NCBI GenBank assembly: GCA_024227975.1
Contig: JAAETV010000694.1
Coordinates: 1-14,106 of the forward strand
Direction: 5' to 3'
DNA: 14,106 nt
Source of the DNA: Actinomycetes bacterium
Lineage (GTDB): Bacteria; Actinomycetota; Acidimicrobiia; Acidimicrobiales; SZUA-35
Positions 7,838-14,106 of the stretch are shown here, one piece after another. Each line of letters starts with the position of its first letter. Position 1 is the first letter of the stretch. Below the pieces are notes generated by a model that searched no databases, had not been told where the DNA came from, and saw only the letters and a program-made list of their open reading frames with translations. A program made the translations under genes and the position numbers.

Positions 7838-7909
7838 CTAGGCCATCTCTCGGTTTCCGAGCAGGGCAATGATGTAGACGATGGCGAGCACACTCATCAG
7901 AGCCTCCAT
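7838..7909 (-). CDS. 23-residue single-span membrane peptide upstream of the F420 oxidoreductase
   Basis: A small open frame from ATG 7909 to TAG 7838, encoding 23 residues. It begins MEA, has the hydrophobic run LMSVLAIVYIIALLG (residues 4-18) and ends in a short polar tail, GNREMA. One membrane span is predicted by eye. It is preceded by AGGGGG with a 7-base gap to the ATG, the clearest ribosome binding site seen in this window, and by a TAGGTT -10 element. Its stop codon is immediately followed, in the same frame, by the GTG start of the oxidoreductase. It could be a real small membrane protein, a leader peptide that controls translation of the enzyme, or (by amber readthrough) an occasional membrane anchor for it. 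I recognise no family; KdpF-like peptides have a similar size, but no kdp genes are here. Confidence 0.55.
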   Translation of the reverse strand: MEALMSVLAIVYIIALLGNREMA

Positions 7910-7916
7910 GTTCTTT

Positions 7917-7922
7917 CCCCCT
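7917..7922 (-). promoter_or_regulatory. Strong Shine-Dalgarno site of the small membrane peptide
   Basis: AGGGGG on the minus strand, 7 bases before ATG 7909, is one mismatch from AGGAGG. Its strength contrasts with the leaderless starts of neighbouring genes and is the main support for translation of the 23-residue frame. Confidence 0.55.
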
Positions 7923-7949
7923 GATCAGCCAGTCATTCCTATACCCGGG

Positions 7950-7955
7950 AACCTA
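7950..7955 (-). promoter_or_regulatory. -10 element for the small peptide-F420 oxidoreductase unit
   Basis: TAGGTT on the minus strand is followed by 7 bases and then an A at 7942 as probable transcription start. This leaves a leader of about 33 nt containing the Shine-Dalgarno site. No convincing -35 hexamer is at the right distance. Confidence 0.4.
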
Positions 7956-8003
7956 GTTTCTTGGGGCCTGCAACTCATGATTCTGTGACAAGTCTTGCCG
8001 CCC

Positions 8004-8106
8004 CGAGAATCTCGAGGTGCCCGGACGGCACACCAGTGCAGGTGGGTGACACCGCGCTGGTGGGTTGCCACCATCAATGGCCCTCAGGCCCGACCCGATG
8101 TTTCGG
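8004..8106 (+). other. Run of six small hairpins in the divergent region before pgi
   Basis: In 103 bases there are six non-overlapping inverted repeats: 8004-8014 (CGAGA/TCTCG, one-base centre), 8017-8031 (GTGCC/GGCAC), 8041-8053 (GGTG/CACC), 8058-8073 (TGGTGG/CCACCA, loop GTTG), 8079-8090 (GGCC/GGCC) and 8095-8106 (CCGA/TCGG). The third and fourth share a repeated GGTGGGT (8041 and 8059). If pgi mRNA starts at 8133, all of this lies upstream of its promoter and would act as DNA sites or as a separate RNA. Short stems are common by chance in GC-rich DNA. Confidence 0.25.
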
Positions 8107-8119
8107 CCCATGATCGACC

Positions 8120-8125
8120 TACTCT
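8120..8125 (+). promoter_or_regulatory. -10 element of pgi, leaderless
   Basis: TACTCT fits TANNNT and lies exactly 7 bases (CGGGCCC) before ATG 8133. No Shine-Dalgarno sequence is present. It supports 8133 as the pgi start. Confidence 0.6.
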
Positions 8126-8132
8126 CGGGCCC

Positions 8133-9743
<1,611 letters not shown>

Positions 9744-9769
9744 ATTGGCCGCGGCGGGAGACGAGCGGG

Positions 9770-10192
9770 TCAGGAACCGATGAGGGCTTCGATCAGATCT
9801 CGGGCCGAGACGATGCCGTGGAGGTCGCCATTGGTAGCGTCACCAACCAGGAGGTGCCGCACCCCCTGGTCGCACATGATCTGGGCGGCGTCGGCTGCGC
9901 TCACCTCAGGGCGGCACCAGAGGATGTCGGTCGAGGCGATGTCCCCGGCGGCGACGACATCAGGATCATCGTTTCGACCGTAGGCCCTGGTTACATCTCG
10001 CTCGGAGACCATGCCGATCACAGCTTCGGTGGTACCGACGGCCAAGGCTCCAGCCTCGACCGCCGACAGTTTCTGGGCGACCTCAAAAAGGCGAGCTTGG
10101 GGGTCGATCCTGGCCACGGCCCTCGTCATCAGGGCTTGAACCGAGGTCTGGGGGCCGTTTGCTTCAGGATCAGAGGGTGGCTGTGCCGTCAT
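9770..10192 (-). CDS. Two-CBS-domain protein
   Basis: A predicted 140-residue protein made of a CBS pair (Bateman module) and a short polar N-terminus. CBS1 covers roughly residues 18-73 and ends in GMVSERDVTRAYG; CBS2 covers roughly 84-138 and ends in GIVSARDLIEALIGS. CBS pairs bind adenine nucleotides or other adenosyl ligands and act as energy or redox sensors; the partner is not evident. Start ATG 10192 is chosen because the frame further upstream (to 10369) is arginine/glycine-rich, unrelated, and runs into the glycosyltransferase gene. Just upstream, GATGAT lies 6 bases before the ATG and could be a degenerate -10 element. The 106-bp gap to the glycosyltransferase gene (10193-10298) holds a purine-rich tract on the minus strand with CGCCCTCT repeated at 10251 and 10264, and no gene. 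Confidence 0.87.
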   Translation of the reverse strand: MTAQPPSDPEANGPQTSVQALMTRAVARIDPQARLFEVAQKLSAVEAGALAVGTTEAVIGMVSERDVTRAYGRNDDPDVVAAGDIASTDILWCRPEVSAADAAQIMCDQGVRHLLVGDATNGDLHGIVSARDLIEALIGS

Positions 10193-10298
10193 GGGCCCAT
10201 CATCACCGGTGCGACGGCCACCAAACAGAGTCACAAGACCCAAACCTCTGCGCCCTCTTCGGCCGCCCTCTCGTCGCCACGGGGATCTCCAGCTACTC

Positions 10299-11576
10299 CT
10301 AGCGGTCGAGCCACCCGTCAGTGCGGGTCGCCCCCACCTGGGGGCGCACGGAGCTAGGCAAGCCAGCAACAGTGTTGGTGAACAGGGTCAGCAGCCGAGC
10401 CGCTTCGGTCAGGTTGGAGAACTCGGCTTCGACCTTGGCCTGACCGGCGTCACCGAAACGCTGGCGAAGCCGATGATCGCCGAGCAGGGCGATCAGTCGA
10501 CCGGCCAGGGCGTCAGGATCACCGGGACGGACGATGTAGCCGCTCACGCCCTCCTCGACCAACTCGCTCACCCCACCGACCTGGGTTGCTACGACGGGCA
10601 AGGCGGAACCCATGGCCTCCATCAGGGTGACGGGGACCCCTTCGGCATAGCTCGGCAGGACGAACACATCGGCTTCGGCCAGCCGGGCACTGACCTCGGC
10701 CTGGGCCTGGTAGCCGGCAAAGGTGACCTTGCCGTCGACTCCGAGTTGGTGTGCCACCTGCTCGAATCGAGCCCGTTCCGGTCCGTCACCGACAATGGTC
10801 AGGTGGGCGTCGGGATGGGTCTTGGCCACCAGGGCCATCGCTTCGAGCAGGACCGGTACCCCCTTGACCTCGGCCAGACGGGCTACGAACAACAGCTCGC
10901 GACCGAGACCCTGGTGCTCAACCGTGCTGAGATCGTCGGGCCGGACCCCACAGTGCACGATGTGGAGCCGATCCTGGTCTCCGGGGTTGGCGAAGATAGC
11001 GGCCTGGCTGCGACAGAAGTAGCTGATGCAGGAGCAGAACGCGGCGCGAGCCAGTTTCTCGTCGAGACGCCAGGTATATGGCTCGAAGAAGATGCCGGGA
11101 CCGTGGAGGGTGAACGAGAAGCTGAACCCTCCAACCTCAGCTGCCAGCATGGCGACAGTACAGCTCGAGTCGCCGAAATGGTTGTGGATGTGGTCGAGCC
11201 CTCGCCGGCGAACGGCTGAGGCCAACAACCCCGCCTCCAAGAAGTAGACGAGCTGATAGGCAAACCCGCCGGGCCCCGGCCGCCGGGTCGAGGCCATGAG
11301 CCGGAGTCCACGCAGGTAGCGGCGGGGGGATCGGACCAGGAGGCCGAGATGAGCCGACACCAGACGGGGCGATCGGAGCTGCTCATAGAGGTAGGTCGAA
11401 CCCTCCAGCTCGGCTCGTTGCTCGGGGCCGACCATCTGCTCATCGTCCGGGCGGCGAACGGCAAAGGTGTCGATGCTGACTCCCAGCTCACGCAGCGAGG
11501 CGACTTCTCGCTGGATCCAGGTGTCGGTGGCCCGCGGGTACTCCCCCGTGAGATAGGCAACGGAAGGTAGGGTCAT
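10299..11576 (-). CDS. GT4-family glycosyltransferase
   Basis: A predicted 425-residue GT-B-fold retaining glycosyltransferase. The acceptor-side N-terminal half starts VAYLTGEYPRATDTWIQREV, a pattern seen in exopolysaccharide transferases related to WcaL. The donor-side half has LLFVARLAEVKGVPVLLEA, LTIVGDGPER and the E-x7-E signature EGVPVTLME (E312, E320), followed by GSALPVVATQVGG. It would transfer a sugar from a nucleotide donor at the inner face of the membrane; donor and acceptor are unknown. It is the last of three co-oriented genes, 34 bp after the epimerase. ATG 11576 is chosen; a GTG at 11582, two codons earlier, is also possible. A strong hairpin lies in the coding sequence near its 3' end (10321-10349). 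Confidence 0.9.
   Translation of the reverse strand: MTLPSVAYLTGEYPRATDTWIQREVASLRELGVSIDTFAVRRPDDEQMVGPEQRAELEGSTYLYEQLRSPRLVSAHLGLLVRSPRRYLRGLRLMASTRRPGPGGFAYQLVYFLEAGLLASAVRRRGLDHIHNHFGDSSCTVAMLAAEVGGFSFSFTLHGPGIFFEPYTWRLDEKLARAAFCSCISYFCRSQAAIFANPGDQDRLHIVHCGVRPDDLSTVEHQGLGRELLFVARLAEVKGVPVLLEAMALVAKTHPDAHLTIVGDGPERARFEQVAHQLGVDGKVTFAGYQAQAEVSARLAEADVFVLPSYAEGVPVTLMEAMGSALPVVATQVGGVSELVEEGVSGYIVRPGDPDALAGRLIALLGDHRLRQRFGDAGQAKVEAEFSNLTEAARLLTLFTNTVAGLPSSVRPQVGATRTDGWLDR
10321..10349 (-). other. Strong hairpin inside the 3' end of the glycosyltransferase gene
   Basis: GCCCCC at 10330-10335 pairs with GGGGGC at 10340-10345 around a 4-base loop, and the stem continues with GTGC (10321-10324) and GCAC (10346-10349) past a 5-base bulge. 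Ten pairs, nine of them close to all-GC, lie 20 bases before the stop codon. There is no T-tract. It may stabilise the mRNA 3' end or be a side effect of GC content. Confidence 0.3.
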
Positions 11577-11610
11577 CGGCACCCAGTCATTCCGAGTTGG
11601 CCATCAGGAC

Positions 11611-12645
11611 TCAGCGGTCGGAATCGATGGCCAGCAGGTCATCGCCACTGGCGCTGCGCTCGATGGCTTCAGCCATCGCATAGCGGGGTGACCAACCCAT
11701 GATCCTCTTGACCTTGGCGTTGGTGAATCGCAAGGGCTTGAACCGAGCATGGAGTCGATCGGGGACGATGAATCCCGGGAACTTGGCTCGCCCCCCGACG
11801 ACGATGTCGTTACCCCTGTCGAGCAGGTCGGCGGCGGCTTGCATCGCGAACCAGGGCACCCTGATCGACGACGGTGGGTCCATGACCTTGGATACGGCTT
11901 CGATGTAGGCGCCCTGGGATGGTAGGTGATCGTCGATGATGTTGATGGTCTGGCCTGTCAGTCGACTCGGCTCGTCGGCCAGCTGCTTGGCCGCCATGAC
12001 CATGGCTTCAGCACAGTTCTCGACGTAGGCCAGGGGGAGGGTGGCCCGTGATCCGATCCTGAGGAAGAAGGGCCCGAGCTCGGCCCCGAGCAGGGCATGC
12101 CACAGATGGTGGCGACCGTAGATCATCCCGGGACGGAGTATGACGACCTTGTGGCCTTCGGCCTGGCCGAACTCACGGTACAGCTCCTCTTGGAGCAGCT
12201 TGGTCCTGGAGTACTCGTCACGATGGGTGGGTGAGAGATCGATCGGTGATTCCTCGTCGAGCAACTCACCCGTCTTCAGGGCCAGGTAGTCATAGACGGA
12301 GAAGGTGCTGACCCCGACCAATTGGCGTACTCCGACCGTGCTCATGGCTCGCAACAGGTTCTCAGTCCCTATGACGGTGCCGGCGAACTGGGTGTAGAAG
12401 TCACCAGCCTTGGCCGCAGCCAGGTGGATGACGCAGTCGACCCCGTCGAGGGCTTCATCGAGCCCGTCTGACGATCGGAGATCGACACCAACCGATTCGA
12501 GGGCGCTGTCATCGAGCAGAGATCCCAGCGCCGAACCCGAACTGGAAGGCCGGACGACAGCCCGGACCTTGTGACCCCGCCGGAGGGCATCGGCCATGAC
12601 ATAGCGACCGACGAAGCCGGTGCTTCCCGTGATCAGGATTCTCAC
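11611..12645 (-). CDS. NAD-dependent epimerase/dehydratase (extended SDR)
   Basis: A predicted 344-residue extended short-chain dehydrogenase. The Rossmann motif GSTGFVG is at 7-13, with D55 after the third strand, VIHLAAAK (72-79) and S113 in GVSTFSVYDY. The catalytic Y145xxxK149 lies in DEYSRTK, and ILRPGMIYG follows. Family members act on nucleotide sugars (4-epimerases, dehydratases, reductases) or on sterol/flavonoid-like ketones; the sugar-gene neighbours favour a nucleotide-sugar substrate. The start is GTG 12645, which overlaps the TGA of the preceding gene in GTGA, so the two are translationally coupled. The exact reaction cannot be assigned. Confidence 0.9.
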   Translation of the reverse strand: MRILITGSTGFVGRYVMADALRRGHKVRAVVRPSSSGSALGSLLDDSALESVGVDLRSSDGLDEALDGVDCVIHLAAAKAGDFYTQFAGTVIGTENLLRAMSTVGVRQLVGVSTFSVYDYLALKTGELLDEESPIDLSPTHRDEYSRTKLLQEELYREFGQAEGHKVVILRPGMIYGRHHLWHALLGAELGPFFLRIGSRATLPLAYVENCAEAMVMAAKQLADEPSRLTGQTINIIDDHLPSQGAYIEAVSKVMDPPSSIRVPWFAMQAAADLLDRGNDIVVGGRAKFPGFIVPDRLHARFKPLRFTNAKVKRIMGWSPRYAMAEAIERSASGDDLLAIDSDR

Positions 12646-13760
12646 AGTGCCGCCTTGTCGTCAAGCAAGGAGTCGACCAGGGCCGAGGCGGCCAGCATGT
12701 CCTCGGGCGAAACCGGCATCTCGACTCCGGCGACGAGAGCCCGATAGGTCAGATCAAGCATCTTGTGGAGGCCCTCATAGGGGCCCTGTTGGAGCAGTTT
12801 GTGACCGAGGTTGCGGACCCCGGACTTGACCAGGCTTGATCCGTTGACGAGGTTGTTGACGATAGGCGACAGCTTGGAGCCGCCGAGCCGGGGACGGACC
12901 ATGCGCAGGTAGGGATGGAACAGGTCGGTCTCGGCCAACCCTACGCTGCCTCGCACCGTGACGGTGAAAGTGTCGGGGGCGCTGCGGGCGTCGAAACGAA
13001 GTCGGGCGTGGACCGCACCGTTTGGCCCTTCGCCAACGAGGAGGGCGTCGAGGTCATCGACGGAGAACAGCTCGTTGTCGCCGTGACGACTCCAGGCCGC
13101 CGCCACCCGGTCATAGACCACTCCGGGAGCCAGATGGATCAAGAGATAACTGAAGTGGGTTGTGAAATCATGGATGACACCGGCGGGGAGGCAGTGAAGG
13201 AGGCTGGGCAGGTTCGGGTCGCCAAAACGGCCCTCGGGATCGGTGATCGGGAGCGCAATCCGGATCGTCACCTCACGGACAGTCCCCAGCTCCCCGGCCG
13301 CGATAGCAGCCGAGATCTCACCAATGGCAGAATTGAACCGGTAGTTGTGGCTCTCCATGATCTGCCGGTTGCAGCGCTCGGCCGTGGCCAGCAGGTTCTC
13401 CAGGTCGGAGCGGTTGATCGTTATGGGCTTCTCGCAGATCACGTTTGCCCCCGCCTCGAGGCACATCGTGGCCAGTGCCAAATGGGTGGCGGGCGGGGTG
13501 AGGACGTGGACAACGTCTGGCTTCTCGACCTCCAGCATCTCCTCCAGGTCGGTGTAGCTGGCGGCAGCACCGAAGGTGGCGGCGGCATAGCGACCGGCGG
13601 CGGGCGACAGATCGCACACGGCCCGAAGGTCAGCCATGGCCGAGACATCGCCAGCAGCCGTACGACCAGCAAGGAACGACAGGTGCTCGTTGCTGATGGC
13701 GCCGGTACCGACGACAGCAGAGATCAGGGGGCGTTCGGCCTGGCCGAGGGAGGAAGCCAT
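12642..13760 (-). CDS. Gfo/Idh/MocA-family oxidoreductase
   Basis: A predicted 372-residue NAD(P)-dependent sugar dehydrogenase. The N-terminal nucleotide-binding fold has AVVGTGAIS (15-23), VCDLSP, VLTPPATHLALATMCLEAG and the family hallmark CEKPI, whose lysine is catalytic. The C-terminal substrate domain has HNYRFN and GVIHDFTTHFSYLL, the equivalent of the family D-x3-H motif, though the usual second Asp after the His is replaced by serine. Related enzymes oxidise C3 of nucleotide sugars or inositols. It heads a three-gene run and overlaps the next gene by 4 bp. Start ATG 13760 is chosen: the frame is open to 13928, but that 56-residue extension overlaps the Lhr-type gene and does not resemble the family. 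Confidence 0.9.
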   Translation of the reverse strand: MASSLGQAERPLISAVVGTGAISNEHLSFLAGRTAAGDVSAMADLRAVCDLSPAAGRYAAATFGAAASYTDLEEMLEVEKPDVVHVLTPPATHLALATMCLEAGANVICEKPITINRSDLENLLATAERCNRQIMESHNYRFNSAIGEISAAIAAGELGTVREVTIRIALPITDPEGRFGDPNLPSLLHCLPAGVIHDFTTHFSYLLIHLAPGVVYDRVAAAWSRHGDNELFSVDDLDALLVGEGPNGAVHARLRFDARSAPDTFTVTVRGSVGLAETDLFHPYLRMVRPRLGGSKLSPIVNNLVNGSSLVKSGVRNLGHKLLQQGPYEGLHKMLDLTYRALVAGVEMPVSPEDMLAASALVDSLLDDKAAL

Positions 13761-13771
13761 GGTGTCCGATG

Positions 13772-13777
13772 ATTCTA
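13772..13777 (-). promoter_or_regulatory. -10 element of the three-gene glycan run
   Basis: TAGAAT on the minus strand, 11 bases before ATG 13760, is the best match to TATAAT in the window. With an initiating A at 13765 or 13763 the leader would be only 3-5 nt, so this is nearly leaderless. No good -35 hexamer is visible. The rest of the 73-bp gap (13761-13833) is featureless. Confidence 0.5.
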
Positions 13778-13833
13778 TTGGTGGTTGAGGCTGTGAGCTG
13801 ACAGTGATGGAGATGTGTTCCGGATCGCCTATC

Positions 13834-14106
13834 TCAAGGACGCAGGATCGGGCCGCGGTATCCCGATCGAAAACCTCCCTGCAGCAACAGATCGCTGATG
13901 TCTTGGCAATCGGCGATCGGTCGACCATCGACCTTCTGGACCTCGATCGCTCGAACCTGACCCGAGGCGGCCAACTGGGCCAATGCCTCGACCCAAGACT
14001 CGTCGCTGGTCGCCCCCTCGAACAGGGCCAGGCTCCGACCGCCCCGTTCCAGGTATACGAGCGGTACGCCCGAGCGCAGGACGACGAACGCCCCCGCCGC
14101 TCGTGA
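13834..14106 (-). CDS. lhr: Lhr-type ATP-dependent helicase, C-terminal 90 residues
   Basis: A minus-strand reading frame open from the window end to TGA at 13834-13836; the start and the helicase motor lie beyond the window. The visible 90 residues contain AGAFVVLRSGVPLVYLERGGRSLALFEG, split here as AGAFVVLRSGVPLVYLERGG then RSLALFEG. Next come WVEALAQLAASGQVRAIEVQ and KVDGRPIADCQD, and the end is GGFRSGYRGPILRP. This order (YLERGGR, xVDGxPI, GFxxGYRGxxLR at the extreme C-terminus) is what I recall for long bacterial Lhr helicases, which are 3'-5' ssDNA-dependent ATPases linked to DNA repair. It begins without a start codon in the window, so ATG-based ORF scans miss it. Only the tail is seen, so an intact helicase is an assumption. 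Confidence 0.8.
   Translation of the reverse strand, partial: SRAAGAFVVLRSGVPLVYLERGGRSLALFEGATSDESWVEALAQLAASGQVRAIEVQKVDGRPIADCQDISDLLLQGGFRSGYRGPILRP

Noticed and set aside
7995..8132. 46-residue N-terminal extension of phosphoglucose isomerase from a TTG
   Set aside because: Unlike PGI N-termini and covers the promoter region; ATG 8133 has a matching -10 element.
9744..9769. Terminator between pgi and the CBS gene
   Set aside because: Only a 4-bp CCGC/GCGG stem and no T-tract.
10191..11219. Plus-strand open frame of 342 codons opposite the CBS and glycosyltransferase genes
   Set aside because: Antisense to two recognisable genes; composition follows the GC-rich codon pattern of the opposite strand and no protein motif is seen.
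12915..13772. Plus-strand open frame of 285 codons opposite the Gfo/Idh/MocA gene
   Set aside because: Antisense shadow; Gly/Asp/Val-rich with no recognisable domain.
13792..13810. CRP/GlxR-type site (TGTGA-N6-TCACA) near the oxidoreductase promoter, and half-sites at 7984 and in 10193-10298
   Set aside because: Each place has only one good half-site; the second half does not match.

Overview
This is a GC-rich window of ordinary chromosomal character, with no mobile element, CRISPR array, tRNA or rRNA seen. The lineage is most likely Actinomycetota. The grounds are a coenzyme-F420-type LLM-class oxidoreductase, a long-form Lhr-type helicase C-terminus, a large zinc-ribbon/cyclase/ATPase/TPR protein of the kind abundant in that phylum, and several genes whose start codon sits exactly 7 nt after a TANNNT hexamer (leaderless promoters). 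The gene content would suit Acidimicrobiia, but that placement is inference.

Layout. (1) 1-901, plus: the C-terminal part of an L-2-hydroxyglutarate oxidase, convergent with (2) 943-4437, minus: a 1164-residue class III nucleotide cyclase fused to an AAA/NACHT-like ATPase and TPR repeats. (3) 4438-4600: a divergent promoter region with a 17-bp perfect palindrome over the cyclase -35 region and three CAGTG repeats on the other side. (4) 4601-6232, plus: a GH13 alpha-glucosidase. (5) 6332-6778, plus: a Nudix hydrolase, convergent with (6) 6794-7909, minus: an LLM-class F420 oxidoreductase preceded by an unlisted 23-residue single-span membrane peptide, in the same frame and separated from it by one amber codon. 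(7) 7910-8132: a second divergent control region containing a run of small hairpins. (8) 8133-9743, plus: glucose-6-phosphate isomerase, convergent with (9) 9770-10192, minus: a two-CBS-domain protein. (10) 10299-13760, minus: a three-gene run (Gfo/Idh/MocA oxidoreductase, NAD-dependent epimerase/dehydratase, GT4 glycosyltransferase) that looks like part of a surface glycan pathway. (11) 13834-14106, minus: the C-terminal 90 residues of an Lhr-type helicase, which enters from beyond the window end.

How the genes relate. Carbon handling recurs: alpha-glucosidase releases glucose, phosphoglucose isomerase channels it, L-2-hydroxyglutarate oxidase repairs a metabolic by-product, and the three-gene run uses sugar nucleotides. 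The cyclase shares its promoter region with the alpha-glucosidase, so linked regulation is possible but unproven. The least described items are the membrane peptide joined to the F420 enzyme by an in-frame amber, the palindrome at the cyclase promoter, and the consistent leaderless architecture, which revises several start sites. No clear multi-gene undescribed system is evident.
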